A DNA stretch of 64,000 nucleotides from Effrenium voratum (Eukaryota; Sar; Dinophyceae; Suessiales; Symbiodiniaceae), in NCBI GenBank assembly GCA_963377175.1, contig CAUJNA010003498.1:96534-160533 (forward strand). Reading direction: 5' to 3'. The position numbers and the translations under genes are program-made. The first letter of the stretch is position 1. Each line of letters opens with the position of its first letter. Shown here piece after piece: positions 11,650-23,739 of the stretch. Under the pieces are notes generated by a model. The model did no database searches, had not been told where the DNA came from, and worked only from the letters and a program-made list of their open reading frames with translations.

Positions 11650-12576
11650 GTCTTCATATTGCAACAGTGGTCTGAGTGCCTTGCTGGCTGCGTTTATAAG
11701 CGGGTGTGGAAGACAAACATTGGAGTTTATAGTGTAGAAGCTCCTTTGGGTTTGATGCTTGCCTCCAGCTGATCAGGACTGGCCTTCTGTTCAGTTTTAC
11801 TCCACTTCTGTCTAGACCCTGGTTTGGACATGGTGTCCTTGCGGCCCATGACTTAATACAATAGAACAAAACTGGCGAGCCAATAGATTGCCGCGGAGTG
11901 TGAGACATATCCAAAGACAGGGTCGATGCACATGTATATGCACATACGCAACTGCAAATGTTCCCTGCATCGAGCAAATGTATCCCAGGGGCGGCATTGC
12001 CCGGCTTGCAGAGCCAGCTGAAGAGCTAAGATTGAGCAAGCGAGAGACGATGCGAGTTCATTGATTCCGTAAACGAACTGCCGGGTCTGCGCAGTAGAGG
12101 GGCTCGCTCCTTGCCCTGGGTTTTGAAATGTTTTGAACGTTGGTTGTCGTTCCGCAGCTTGAGCAGTCAAAGGAACAACAGCGGGTATTTTTACTACATC
12201 ATGCTGCCACCTACTGTAGGGGCACAGATGTCATTTGAAGCAATCCAGCGGCCACTGAGACTGGGCCCCTTTCAAACGAACAAATACTACAACAGGCAGC
12301 TGGGTCAGCTTGATTTGCGTCACTGCGCTGAGGACAGGTTGCGTTCTCCTTCCCACCACCGTCACAGCTTGAAGCTCTTATCCCAGAAATCGAGGATGAG
12401 GAAGAAGAGCAAGGCAGGCACATGGATGCATGCTGGATGTACGATTGGTGTCGCTCGAAACCATTTGGGTGTGTCTTTAAATCGGGGACAAAGCAACATG
12501 ACTCAGTGCGGCAATTGGAACCTAGCCAACAGTATGCCGGCCTCGGACTTAAGCGCGGGACGCTGTTCAAGACCAA
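11650..12576. other. Probable intron, no gene seen
   Basis: No frame here shows the codon bias of the neighbouring exons and no domain is visible. It lies between the SPRY exons and the Glu-rich exon at 12,577 and is best explained as intron. Confidence 0.35.
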
Positions 12577-12780
12577 ATGGAGCCCCTCAAAATGGGTGCT
12601 GTCCTTCGGCCAACCTCCATATTGATGTTCACTTCACAAAAGGCACCCTCGCAGTTGACACTCCTGGAAGGTGAAGAGGGCAAAGAGGGCAAAGAGGGCG
12701 AAGAGGGCGAAGGAGCAGAGGTCATAGACGATGCGGCAAAGGAGGTCAAGGAGCTCCAGAAGCAGTCTCCACAGGCTGAG
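12577..12780 (+). CDS. Exon with a GEEGKEG repeat
   Basis: The frame runs from an ATG at 12,577 through SILMFTSQKAPSQLTLLEG to a short internal repeat of Gly-Lys/Glu-Glu (9-bp unit ggcaaagag), then EVIDDAAKEVKELQKQSPQA, a likely amphipathic helix or coiled coil. A GT donor follows at 12,781 (gctgag|gtacac). It probably continues the gene containing the SPRY exons. The function is unknown. Confidence 0.5.
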
Positions 12781-12929
12781 GTACACAATATGCATTTGTG
12801 CTATTATGTGAAATTTATCCTGTGTATACAGCAGACTACACTTGTATTTTACAGAAGGGGGACACCCCTCATAAATGGGTTTGTCTTTTTTTGGTGTGTT
12901 GACTTGCTTCAAAAGGCAGAAGGTGGGAC

Positions 12930-13068
12930 CTCCCCGAATCATACCCCCGAATCACACCCCGAATCATACCCCCGAATCATACCCCTTAAAACGTATGCTG
13001 CAAGATGCTACTGTTCTTCTACCGTTTTGTGTTGTTCACTGCCTCCGCAACAACACTACTACTCCAAT

Positions 13069-13154
<86 letters not shown>

Positions 13155-13298
13155 TTTCTGCTACTATTACTGCTACTGCTACTGCTACTACTACTACTAC
13201 TACTACTGCTACTACCGCGACTACGAGGATTACTACCACTACCACCGCTACTACTGCTGCTACTGCTAGTACTTCTGCTTCTGCTACCCTTACTACTA

Positions 13299-13339
<41 letters not shown>

Positions 13340-13351
13340 GACTACAACCTT

Positions 13352-13384
<33 letters not shown>

Positions 13385-13843
13385 GACTACAACCTTTACT
13401 ACTACCACGACTACTACTACTACTACTTCTACTTCTACTTCTTCTTCTACTTCTACTACTACTATTCCTGCTGCTGCTGCTGCTACTCACTGCTACATAC
13501 ATCATTCTGAGTCTGTAATCAGTGCCGTTTTGCACCTAGCCGAATCATACCCGCGAATCATACCCGAATCATACCCGAATCATACCCGGACAATGAGCTT
13601 CCCCTGGCAAGGCTAGTGCCAAGTCTTTTTCAAAGCGTCCGCACCACTACATCCTACTGCTACTACTACCACAGCTACTACTACAGTCATCGTTCTGAGT
13701 TGTAATCAGTGCCGGTTTGCACCTAGCCGAATCATACCCGCGAATCATACCCGAATCATACCCACGCAATGAACTTGCCCTGCCAAGGCCGGAGCCAAGT
13801 CTTTTCAAAGCTTCCGCGCCACTACAGTCGCTGCTTCTACTGT

Positions 13844-13914
<71 letters not shown>

Positions 13915-13920
13915 GTACTG

Positions 13921-13954
<34 letters not shown>

Positions 13955-14082
13955 CAGTACTACTACTACTACTACGACTACTGCTACTACTACTTACTAC
14001 TACAACAACAACTACTACTACTATTACTACTGCTGCTACTAGTACTACTATTATTACTACTACTACTATTGTTACTACTACA

Positions 14083-14126
<44 letters not shown>

Positions 14127-14192
14127 TGCGAATCATTCCCCCGAATCATACCCCGAATCATACCCGCGAATCATACCTGTGAATCATACCCC
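12930..14192. repeat. Composite satellite: (CTA/CTG)n blocks bordered by cgaatcataccc repeats
   Basis: Three blocks of CTA/CTG trinucleotide repeats (about 13,055-13,490, 13,650-13,685 and 13,845-14,125) are each bordered by short tandem runs of a 10-12 bp unit like cgaatcataccc (12,935-12,990, 13,540-13,590, 13,726-13,765, 14,127-14,190). A longer shared stretch (agccgaatcatacccgcgaa...caatgagcttcccctg) recurs at 13,540 and 13,726. The same combination recurs at 24,724-24,905. Poly-Thr, poly-Leu and poly-Tyr frames here are artefacts. Confidence 0.85.
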
Positions 14193-15010
14193 GTACTCAA
14201 ACCTTCCTGCCCGGCCACCGTAAAAAATACAAACCCAAATAGAGAGTCCCTTCCCCATCAATAGATGGTTCTTGTGTAAGTACAAGGGACGGAGGCGGGG
14301 TGCCAACGTTGTTCCCAGTTTGGGGCCTGGTCAAACGGTGTTTGTGCCCGTCACTTGTTGTCAAAGGCGACAATCGACAGCGCCTGTTTGGCTTAAGGCT
14401 GAGTGGGGAGAATTCCAGTTGCCAAGTTGCCAGTGGCCTTCGTTGTCCACCAATGCTGAAACATGTTGTTTGACGCCATGTTTTTTTTACATGTGACTTG
14501 ACGGCTTGCATCGTGCGTTGTTCCGACAGCGGGATGTTAGCAAGCGGGTGCTTGAAGCAAGCTACATAATGCACCACAGTTTCCGGTTTGCTGGCTTTTA
14601 TCATGGGTCGGTCTTGGTTGTGTTTTGCTTTCGACTTTACTCGTGACTGTTTCACACTAACTAGCACAATCATGTTTTTGCAGGGGTGTCAAAGACAAAT
14701 CCAGCTTTGATCAAGGCGCTTACCCCTTTTCATTTTGTCAGGTATAGCACCCTGGGAGGCCCCGAAAATGAACCCACTGAAGAAGTCCTCAAGAAGAGCA
14801 CACCCAACCACAGTTCCATTGTAGGTGCCCCAAGGTAGACTTGAACTCCCGGAATAGTTGCTTTCCCCCAAACCATGGGAAGCCTTTGGGCTCAAGTCCG
14901 CCTCAAAAACTGGCACGCCTGTAATCAGACGGGCCAATCTTCAATCCAATTCCAAATAGTTCAAGATCGTAGGCTATAACAATTTCACGACTTTTGGTTT
15001 TTGGAGTCTT
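14193..15010. other. No supported gene
   Basis: Open frames on both strands lack codon bias. A minus-strand frame at 14,689-14,937 looks protein-like in places (SSLPWGTYNGTVVGCALLED) but has no recognisable family and no neighbours on that strand. Confidence 0.3.
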
Positions 15011-15014
15011 TCTC

Positions 15015-15212
15015 TCTGCACACCCGAGCGCCAACATACGCCGACCATTCCAATGCGGCCGTTTCCCCCGAGCACGCGCGTTTCGAGGAGGAGCCGGCGG
15101 CTCCGGCGCACCTCACGGTCGAAGCCTCCATGGGCCTGGGGGAGGCCATGAGCATCCGGCCCCTGTGGCAGGCGGGTCCGGGTCCAACGGGGATGCGGCA
15201 GGGCCTTGAGCT
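15015..15212 (+). CDS. Orphan exon, GC-rich
   Basis: A strongly GC-rich open stretch reads EHARFEEEPAAPAHLTVEAS and then GEAMSIRPLWQAGPGPTG. It is flanked by AT-richer DNA, as the other host exons are. The protein is not recognised. Confidence 0.45.
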
Positions 15213-15369
15213 GAGCCGCCTAAAAGCGTGGGGTTTCACCAATGTTTCCCTCCCTCACCCCTTTTTGGAGCCTCCAGCAAGGTGGCATGTTCAATGGAAA
15301 CCAGAGGTAATTGCAACTGTTGAAGGGGACATCCAGCGACCCCTAGTTTAAAAGAGCGGGACGCTGTGA

Positions 15370-16370
15370 GCGTGCATGTTTTTTTCCACGATTTGAGTGG
15401 AAACTCAAGTTGAAGATTGTTTGTTTAACTCTTAGCTGAAGTGCAAAGAGAGTCGATTGGAAAGAACAGGCTGTGTCAAGTATCATGTTTAATAGAATCA
15501 TTATATTTGAAATTATATTATAGCGTAGAAGTTGTGTTTGGGTTCATTCCTTATCAAGTTATGCTTCAACTCGAACTGAATTGTCGTATTCTAGTGGGAA
15601 AGGATTCCCTTTGAATTCTAAATGCAAGATGTAACATCCAGTAGGATTGTGATCAAGCATGTCCTTGTTGAATACTATTGAAATCCTATTCAAATTCAAA
15701 CTGAATTTGAGAGAGCAGCCATTGCTGGAGAGGTGAATCGAGTACGAAAACGCTACACAACACTGTGTTTTACGGTGTTTTCTGACCATGGTAGTGCTAG
15801 GGCTAGTAAACAAAAACAAACACGATTGCGGGACCTCTGAATTATTTCCTTCTGAAATCTACTCAATATTGTTTATCAAATTCTACTCAATGTCTAACTG
15901 AAATGAAGCCGTCTTTGTTAAGGGAAGACTCCAATCAAATTATCTATGTTAAATTTGATTTGCAAATTATAGTTATTCTAGTTCAATATAAATGCTACAC
16001 GGGCGTGCCTTCCCAATAGAATTGCCCTTACAAATCAGCAAGCGTCTAAACAACATGCATTAAACATTCTCGGTATCTCTGGTGTCTTTCCTTGTGAATT
16101 CTACTACTGATATATTTATCAAGTTCTAGTTAATACCTATCTCACATTAAATATAAGTCAAGCAGGAAAGAATCCAAGCAACATTTTAAGTTTAAAGTAT
16201 AATTTGAATAATGGGTATTCTATTTCAAAATATATGTTACCCAAGATCTTCTTTCCATTCGAATTGTTTTCGCAAATCAATACACAAATTTAAACAACAT
16301 GTTTCTAACAATTTTGGAACCCCTATTTCAGATCTTACGAACACTACTCAATATATTTGTCAAGGGCTTG
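15370..16370. other. AT-rich island with degenerate internal repeats
   Basis: About 1 kb is much richer in A+T than its surroundings. Related segments recur inside it: ttctactcaat or ttctagttaat next to tttatcaa(a/g), at about 15,860-15,890, 16,098-16,130 and 16,340-16,365, each followed by related text. No coding is supported. It could be an old inserted element with a different base composition. Confidence 0.45.
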
Positions 16371-16659
16371 CAGGTGAAGTACACCAGCACACTTGATCAC
16401 AGAAGCTCTTGCAAACTGGCCGGAAACGGTACAGCCACGAGTATGGGATTCAAGAGGGCTGAGGGCTTTTCTGAAAGGATCCATGTTGATGTGCCCGCAA
16501 AAGTATTGAACGCCCCTTGTGATTGCTTCGAAGCATTGGTTGGCTCAGGACATATCATATGTGGTTTTTGTTTGGTGTCAACCCTGCAAGGCGGTCGCGG
16601 TTTTTTCTCATCAAGATCCGGCGTTTTTTTTTTGCAGTTATGGGGAACGCTGAAGCGGA

Positions 16660-17620
16660 ATCGCGCAGCTATGCAAGCGCCTGGCAAGCACACTCGCTCA
16701 AGTGTACCCGCTCAGCACAGTGCGCACAGCTGCCAAATGAGCTGCGGTTTTTTGGCCGCAAGCTACTTTAGTAGGGAGAGGGGCATTAATTATTGTTGAA
16801 AATGTGCACCGCGCCCCACGCGCGGAAGCGTGCGGAACACTTCTCGGAAGGGATTGCTTCGCGGAAGGTTTGCGGAAGTTTTGTGGCTGATATGAACTTA
16901 ATTGTTTCAGTTTGCTTGCATGGAAAGCACGGAACAACGATTACTGTACAAGAAGAAAGGTGTTGTTGCGTACAAGGAACGCAACGCTTACTAGAAGAGC
17001 AGTTAACAGCAAAACAGCCGGCGTATTTCGCGGGAGGTTTGCGGAAGGTTCGCGGAAGCTCCGCGGAAGGGCCCCGTGTTTGCAGGCCCACGTAGCATGG
17101 GTAGCCCAATGGAGCCCAAGCCTACACAGGCTGTGGGAAACAGAACGTTACTTAGATGACTTTCCTTTCTGCACCAATACTCGCGGAAGCAAATCTTGCA
17201 AACCATGCGCCGCGGAAGGCTTGCGGAAGCAAACAATGAAACACATGTGCCGCGGAAGTTTGCGGAAGGGACCTCTTGGCCCGCGGCAGGGATGTGGAAG
17301 GGTCCGCGGAAGCTTGAATAATGTCAAAGCAAGTTTGTAGGGAATAAAAATCAACGCTCAAATGGAAAGTGCACCTGCTCAAACGCACCCGCTCAAACGC
17401 ACCCGCTCAAACGCACCCGCTCAGCACTGTGCGCGCAGCTGCCAAATGGAAAGCGCACCCGCTCAAGAGCACCCGCTCGGCACTGCATGCACGGCTGCCA
17501 AATGGTGAGCATACTCGCTCAAGCGCGCCCGCCCATCTCTGCGCGCACGCCAAAAAGTAAGTGCACCCGCTCAACGCTGCGCGCACGCCTACCAATTTGC
17601 AAGCGCGCCCACTTGATTCG
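16660..17620. repeat. Two interleaved minisatellites (gcggaagnttgcggaag and gcacccgctca)
   Basis: From 16,800 to 17,320 the motif cgcggaagnttgcggaag recurs many times with irregular spacing. At 16,680-16,740 and 17,370-17,610 the motif gcacccgctca(a) recurs, sometimes with a longer unit ending cagctgccaaatgg. Apparent ORFs are repeat artefacts. Confidence 0.75.
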
Positions 17621-17774
17621 CTGAACTGTTTTTGACAGACGACCCACGTTTCTACACTGTTGACCTGGCAGTCGCCACGGCCCCCTCGCGTGGACTTCAT
17701 TGAGCTTTCATACCGGGTTGCAGGATGGCGGACGTGTTGTTACACAGGCTGCAATCAGGCTGGTACGGAAACAC

Positions 17775-18057
17775 AAGCACAGACACACAGACACAGACAC
17801 CGACACAGACACAGACACAGACACACACACACACACACACAGACACACACACACACAGACACACAAACACACAGACACACACACAGACACACAGACACAC
17901 AGACACACACACACACACAGACACAGACACACACACACACAGACACGGACACACACACAGACACAGACACACACACACACAGACACAGACACGGACACAG
18001 ACGCAGACACAGACACAGACAAAGACCGGAGACAGAGACACAGACACAGACACAGAG

Positions 18058-18089
<32 letters not shown>

Positions 18090-18095
18090 TTGCAG
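17775..18095. repeat. CA-rich microsatellite
   Basis: About 320 bp of (CA)n and CAGACA repeats. Thr/His and Val/Cys frames in it are artefacts. Confidence 0.95.
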
Positions 18096-18281
18096 GTTCA
18101 GTGCGGCCCCTTTTTTCATGAAAAAAGCCGAGTCGGTTTCCTGAACTGAATGGTATCCTAGACATGTTGAAGCCTGCAAGAAAGGGCCCCACATGACAAA
18201 GAGCTCATCGCTGAAACGAAATGGCGAGCACCGCTGTTCATTTTCTTAGGCGGGTGAGGCTCTTCAGAAAGAATCCGTCGA

Positions 18282-18650
18282 TTGTTGGCAGTTTGCACTT
18301 GGGGTGATGTGCGAAACAGCAGCAGGGAACTACTCTTGCCTTTGGTCATGGGTTCAGACGTCACCTCGCAGGTGAAGTTGCCGAAGGCGGTGAAAGCTTG
18401 GCCGGTCTACGCTTTGCCTTCCAGAGATTCGCAGGGCCGTAAGGCCATGAAGGACACGGAGCGTGGGGTTTGCCACAGGCCTGAGTCGATAAGCTATATG
18501 CCTGTTCAGAAGTGTTGCGGTACGGGTGTGGGGGCGTGGCTGTTTCTCAACAAGGTCGGTCAGGTTTTGCTGGTGAAGGGTAACTTTGCCGCGTCTCTCG
18601 GATGTTGTGCAACGCCGCGGAACTGGCTGCTTGAAGCTTTGGGGGGCTGA
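18282..18650 (+). CDS. Weak exon candidate
   Basis: An open frame of about 120 codons includes VTSQVKLPKAVKAWPVYALP. Codon bias is moderate, no domain is recognised, and the frame ends in TGA at 18,648-18,650. It may be intron read-through. I list it because the next stretch downstream looks more clearly coding. Confidence 0.25.
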   Translation: MLAVCTWGDVRNSSRELLLPLVMGSDVTSQVKLPKAVKAWPVYALPSRDSQGRKAMKDTERGVCHRPESISYMPVQKCCGTGVGAWLFLNKVGQVLLVKGNFAASLGCCATPRNWLLEALGG

Positions 18651-18685
18651 CATGTGCTTTATCCTTGTTTCTGCACTGCATCAGG

Positions 18686-18776
18686 TCCACCCATGTCAAG
18701 CTTTGCAGGACGGCGAAGTTGTAGAGCAGATCAAGCTGCAGAGCGATGGCGGTTGGGTGCAACATCAGGTGCGGGA
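18686..18776 (+). CDS. Probable short exon
   Basis: After the acceptor-like catcag, the frame reads HPCQALQDGEVVEQIKLQSD followed by GGWVQHQ. This pattern (G-E-V-x-x-x-x-x-x-G-W-V) is reminiscent of small SH3-like barrels. Boundaries are approximate. Confidence 0.4.
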
Positions 18777-19133
18777 ATGAAGAGGTTGCATGTATACGCA
18801 CGAAGGCGAGTGCGCGAGAGAGAGAGAGAGAGAAGGTAGAGACTCTGCTGCCCAATGTATGTCCACTAGAAATCACTCAAATCTACATAGAGATGCTGTC
18901 CATTCAGAGAGCAATCTGCAGACATTGCGTTGCTTGTCTAGGCCGGCTGGAGTCCGTGCAAAATGGTGGTGGTGGGCAATGAGCCACCCTGCGGCAGACA
19001 GGATTCTAAAAGAGAGTCAAGCTGAAGCAGGGTCTGACAGCCACGGATGTGCCCGTCTCCAGGTTTTGTAATCTCAAGTGCTGAGCACGTAGAGCATAAC
19101 GTGGTGTTCACTCAATGTAGGATTGCTCTATAG

Positions 19134-19292
19134 GGCCTTTGCGGAAGTGTTGGCCGGCACCCATTACGCGGGCACATTGCAGTTTGCCTTGGCCCTGTGT
19201 CGTGAAAGCAAGCTCTGGAGCTTTGCCTCCCAGGCTTCTTTAGGCGCGGCTGTGTTGCCTCGAATCTTGCGCTCTTCCGCCCCAGTTTGTTG
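19134..19292 (+). CDS. Probable exon, helical protein
   Basis: The frame reads FAEVLAGTHYAGTLQFALAL and then CRESKLWSFASQASLGAAVL, two likely amphipathic helices, and stops at 19,291-19,293. No family is recognised. Confidence 0.4.
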
Positions 19293-19299
19293 AGGTACG

Positions 19300-20600
19300 A
19301 GGCTTTGAAGCCAACACCTGCATGGGTGGGCATCGACAAGCCGCCCAAGGCGCATGGCTTCCGAAGAATTGCCAAGACTTGTTTGACGTCCCTCGTTGGT
19401 GCCAGACGGGTGTCTCTTTTTCAGAGTGCAGGAGAAAAAGCTTCGCAAGACCATCAAGCGAGTTGTGCACGCGACCTTCGATACTGAGCTGCTTGGAGCT
19501 TTGTGATACCCTTTGCTCCCTCTCAGCTAAGGGAGTTTTGGGTATCGGCCGGCGTTGCTGGCATAGTGAAGGTCCACGTCACGCTTCAATCCATGACACG
19601 AGCGAAGACATGAAACTGCATCAAACCTGGCGCATTGCCCCTTTGCCCTCCCTATCTAAAGGATTCCTTGAGTCTAGAACGGACAAACAAAAGGGTGGTG
19701 ACAATACGGTCTTCGGCACATTTTGCCACCTCCAAGAACATCACACCCAGGCTTTGCTCCCAGCATTGCTGGAACTTCCGGGGATCAGATGAAGCGCAAT
19801 GCAGAAGCTCGGCAGCAGATTGCTGCCGTTGGAAAAGGCGTCCTCCGCTTTGTTATGTGGTGAGAAATGGTGGGAAGCCGGGCCTGGCATGCGCTAAGAT
19901 GCCGTGTAAGAGCTCTCAACAAGCAAGCTGCCCTGGCTTGCGAGAGAAGTGAACACAGCAAGCCAATAAGCCGTTGCTTCTCTACATCACTAGTTGTTCT
20001 TATTCAATGCCTGGCCCGGCGCAAAACAAAGGTACGCTTGAGGCAATTGGTGGGGGTGGGGTGGGCGTAGGTTGGTACTTGCGGGCCCGCAAAATGTTTG
20101 TGTGCTGCACGGAAGCAGTTCCTGTGAGCAAGTTGCTGCGAGGCAATGGACCGAACATGCGCCTTGGATTGCAGCCGAGCGGCCGGCTCCAATGCAGATT
20201 CAAGTGAGCTGAGATGTGCGCGCTTGGAGGTCCATCCCACTTAATGTCAACCTATGGTCAATGACCCACCGATAAGTATGTCCAACCGACCTTCTTGCCT
20301 TTCCACCGACCTGCCCAGCAACTGGCTCACTTGCACCTTCCCCTTCCTTCGTTGCCCTAAGCCAGGGACCAAACCTCAACTTTGAACATGTTTAGTGGTT
20401 TCAACAGGTTCCTTTTTTAACTTAATGCAACAAACTGTCTCCTCATCTTTTCAGCTAGGGTAGTACAGGAAGCACCAAAACTGATTATTAAGGGGGCCCC
20501 CCGAATAAAGTTCCCCCACAACAACCCCCAGAACCTTCCTTTCCCAGAACTTTCTTTGGAAACCCCGTGCTAAGAGACTTACAAACAACAGGATTCAGGA
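19300..20600. other. No supported gene
   Basis: Several open frames lack codon bias or domains. Likely intron or intergenic. Confidence 0.35.
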
Positions 20601-20604
20601 AAAA

Positions 20605-20760
20605 ACAATCTAAACTAATGCTAAACCAAAAGGCTCCCAAAGAAATACAAGCCAATACTAAACTAATACCAAACCGAAAGGCTCCAAAAGAATACAAACC
20701 AATACTAAACCAAAAACCAAACCCAGAGAACGCCAAAGGAATACTAAGCCATTGATCCCC
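20605..20760. repeat. Short tandem repeat, unit about 50 bp
   Basis: About three imperfect copies of a unit containing ctaaaccaaaaggctcc and agaatacaaaccaatac lie head to tail. Confidence 0.65.
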
Positions 20761-21120
20761 CCCAGACATGTATTTGAAGGGCTTCAATGGTTTGGGGGGG
20801 AGGGGGGGGGGTGTTTATTAAGGCCAGCCTGATCAATGTAGATAAGCTGTGAACGAACAACTTCTTGCCAGCATCACGCTGTTTTCTGGTGGCCGGCCGG
20901 AAGCTAGTTCCGCGTAAGGCTGGTGAGCACAGAAAGCGCTGCAGCAGGGATTCTCCGATGGCGCCTTGGCGATGCTTGTGAACTGAGTTTGGTCTGGGAG
21001 GCAAGCAAATAGTGGTTGCCGCAAGCATCACCAGGGAATCATGGTAAATCTGTTTGATTCAGAACCCCGGCTCTTAGACTCTCAGAGGCCTCCGGGAATA
21101 GAGAGAGAGAGAGAAACCAC

Positions 21121-21235
21121 AGGTGCATCAAGGGCGAGAGCGGCAACAAGGCCCTGGAGGTTGGCGTCATACCGGCAGACAAGGTGGAGGAGGAGCGACA
21201 CGAAGACAAACTGGGCCGTAAGGGTGGCAGAAACT
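21121..21235 (+). CDS. Probable exon near the 3' end of an unrecognised gene
   Basis: The frame reads CIKGESGNKALEVGVIPADK then VEEERHEDKLGRKGGR after an acceptor-like cacag. The probable terminal exon follows at 21,411. Confidence 0.45.
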
Positions 21236-21410
21236 CATGAGTGAAGGTCCCAGGTCATGTTTACCGAGCTCAAAGATCCTACCATAGGCCATAAGGGGAC
21301 CGCAGCTTTTAGTCTTTACTTCCACCTACCAGGGGTCCAATTTTCTATTTTTGACCCATACCCATAAGATTAATCTGCCATTACCACTGACTACTGACTA
21401 TTGTGCAGGC

Positions 21411-21522
21411 CAACTTCCTGTTCGAGCAGTCCGACTGCGGTGTCAAATCATCAGGGACCAAAGGCGGCAACGACAAAACGGTCTTCGACATCTACATGAA
21501 GTGCGCCATCCCTGACGATTGA
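21411..21522 (+). CDS. Probable terminal exon (ends in TGA)
   Basis: After the acceptor-like ttgtgcag, the frame reads ANFLFEQSDCGVKSSGTKGG, NDKTVFDIYMKCAIPDD and then TGA at 21,520-21,522. The GC-rich codon use stops exactly at the TGA, so it is likely a true C-terminus. The family is unknown. Confidence 0.5.
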
Positions 21523-22480
21523 TGGATCGAAATAGATGCCCCGCGCCTTATTATGTAAGGGTCTGTCCCTGAACTTGCTTTGCAGGCCTGCATGCTGCAA
21601 AGCGACACAGGCAATTAGGGAGTTGTTTTGGACCCTTGTGTTGAACGCAACGGATCGTGGTTTCGCTGCTCAGGGTAGGCTGCAATGGCGTTCAGTTCGG
21701 TGACGCGCTCTTTGCTTGCGGTCCAGAAGGGGCCCACGTCAACACTTTAAACCACACCCAACCACGTATACGCATTGAAAATCGATAAGGGGAAGAGCCA
21801 AACACGATCGAGGTACAAGGTTACCAAGTTTATCCACTTTTTGTTTGCTCCCCATGAGTTGCGTTGTTCACAAGTAAGGCTATGTAATCCACTTTTCGGC
21901 TGGGTATGCTTTGAATGGATTTTGCGGAGGTTGCGCCAAGCTGGCCAGCAAGCCAGCCAAAAGGCAAGATGTTTGCAGACGTGTGTTCCACTCCCAGCGG
22001 GTGACGGTGGCTTACAAGCTAAAATGTGCCCCAGACGTAAGAATTGCTTCATTGCCCCGCATGCATGTGTGCAAGCAATCAACTCTTCCCAAGGCAAGTA
22101 TCAACTTAGTCTGCCCACAGCAATCCTAAACCCCAAAAGAAATCCTGGCGCCAACCTAACACAACAGCCTGAGCTAGTCCGCAAGCCGCAAGCTCCCTAC
22201 CCGACTCGGAGCGGGGCTCAACACAGTGTCAACCCCCCCCCCGACTGAAGCAGCCCTACCGCAAACACGCACTCAATCCTGAACCTCAAACCAGCCTTCA
22301 ACCTCCTGCGATGTCCATATAACATTACTAATCCCACATTCAAGAGAGTTAAAGGAACGGACAACCTCACATGCCTAGCCTTTTGTAAAGTGAATGTAAG
22401 TTGAGTGAGTGAGGGTGAGAATAGTTGAAAGTCGTGTAACTTGAGAGAGCGAAAGAAAGTGCGCAAAAGAAAGTGAATGT
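21523..22480. other. No supported gene
   Basis: Probable 3' flank and intergenic DNA. No exon-like bias on either strand. Confidence 0.35.
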
Positions 22481-22487
22481 AACTGCG

Positions 22488-22560
22488 AGTGAGTGAGTGA
22501 GTGAGTGAGTGAGTGAGTGGGTGGGTGAGTGTGAGTGTGAGTGTGAGTGTCTCAGTCCGT
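22488..22560. repeat. (GAGT)n microsatellite
   Basis: Short run of gagt/gggt units ending in gtgagtgtgagtgtga. Confidence 0.9.
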
Positions 22561-23509
22561 CAGTGTTGCCCTTTTGCCCTTTTTGCAGCCAAGCCGTAAA
22601 TTGTCCGATTGTGGCCTGAATACCGTGCGTTGGAACTACTTTGCAGTTATGCGGCTATGTTAGCCCATGGGGTCTTAAACAAGTTTCTGATATTGGAACT
22701 TGTCTTCAAGAGCAATACTTGTAACAAGGGGTCGAAGTCGGGTTGTGTTCTTGTTTGCTGTTTCAACTGTTGTAGAGGCCCAGAGTGTTTGCCTGTTACA
22801 CAAACCAGCCTCTTACACAAACAATCGCTGTCCGTTCCGGCAGAGCAAATCGCCGCCTTCACATCAATGCCGGACAAGCAGCAGAGTTGCGACGAGGCAT
22901 GTTCCCCAACACACACACACAAAAGCTTGTCTTTCTGCAGTTGTTTTAGGCAGGCTCATTTTGCAGAAATCTGCGCTGGAGTTGTATATTCTTAAACATG
23001 GTGGCAGTTTCATTGCAGAACGCTTGCAGAGTTGGACGCAATCTTCTCTGCATCTCAGAAATGGTCGACCAAGTGAGCCGAGCGATGGCTTTGAGAAAGC
23101 CCTTTTTTTCTCAACGCAACAGTGTGAGCATCGAAAAAACGAGGAAAAACGGCATTGCGCAGAAAGAGGGTGCTTCTGTTTCCCTAGGCAAAAACAAGCT
23201 GCGAGCACAGATCCGGAAGTGCGGAAGGTTGCTCGAGCAGCGAAAGCATTTTTTGAGGCACGCAGTATGTTTCTGTCCGTCAGTGTTTCCCTTTTGCTGT
23301 ATTTGTAGCCACGGCGCGCTGCAGGTTGTTGTGGTGCCAGTGGTGGCTACAGTGGCTGCAACGGCTGGGCTGCTATGCATCATCTCGCGCGGCGGGAAAA
23401 AACGGCGGGCGACCATCAGGCCTTCCAGCTTTCCTAGAACTATGATGCTGCAGGCCAAACACAAAAAAGGATTCCCTTTTCCGAGCCTGGCCACTAACAT
23501 ACTGAGGTG
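22561..23509. other. No firm gene; one weak exon candidate
   Basis: At about 23,310-23,460 the plus strand reads LQVVVVPVVATVAATAGLLC followed by basic residues, which would be a membrane helix with a positive flank, but support is weak. The similar phrase tgtccgtcagtgtt...cccttttgc appears at 22,556 and 23,274, a small local duplication. Confidence 0.3.
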
Positions 23510-23735
23510 TGAGTGTGAGTGAGTGTGAGAGTGAGAGTGAGTGATGAGTGAGTGAGAGTGAGTGAGTGAGTGAGAGTGAGAGAGTGAGTGAGTGAGTGAG
23601 TGAGTGAGTGAGTGAGTGAGTGAGTGAGTGAGTGAGTGAGTGAGTGAGTGAGTGAGTGAGTGAGTGAGTGAGTGAGTGAGTCTGTGAATGTGTGAATGTG
23701 TGAATGTGTGAATGTGTGAATGTGTGAATGTGAAT
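23510..23735. repeat. (GAGT)n then (GAATGTGT)n microsatellite
   Basis: About 180 bp of gagt units followed by five copies of the octamer gtgtgaat. Confidence 0.95.
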
Positions 23736-23739
23736 TTGT

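Noticed and set aside
13005..13616. Poly-Leu, poly-Thr and poly-Tyr frames
   Set aside because: They come from CTA/TAC trinucleotide runs.
20041..20075. Short G-rich run ggtgggggtggggtgggcg as a functional G-quadruplex
   Set aside because: Short and isolated, with no conserved context to support a role.
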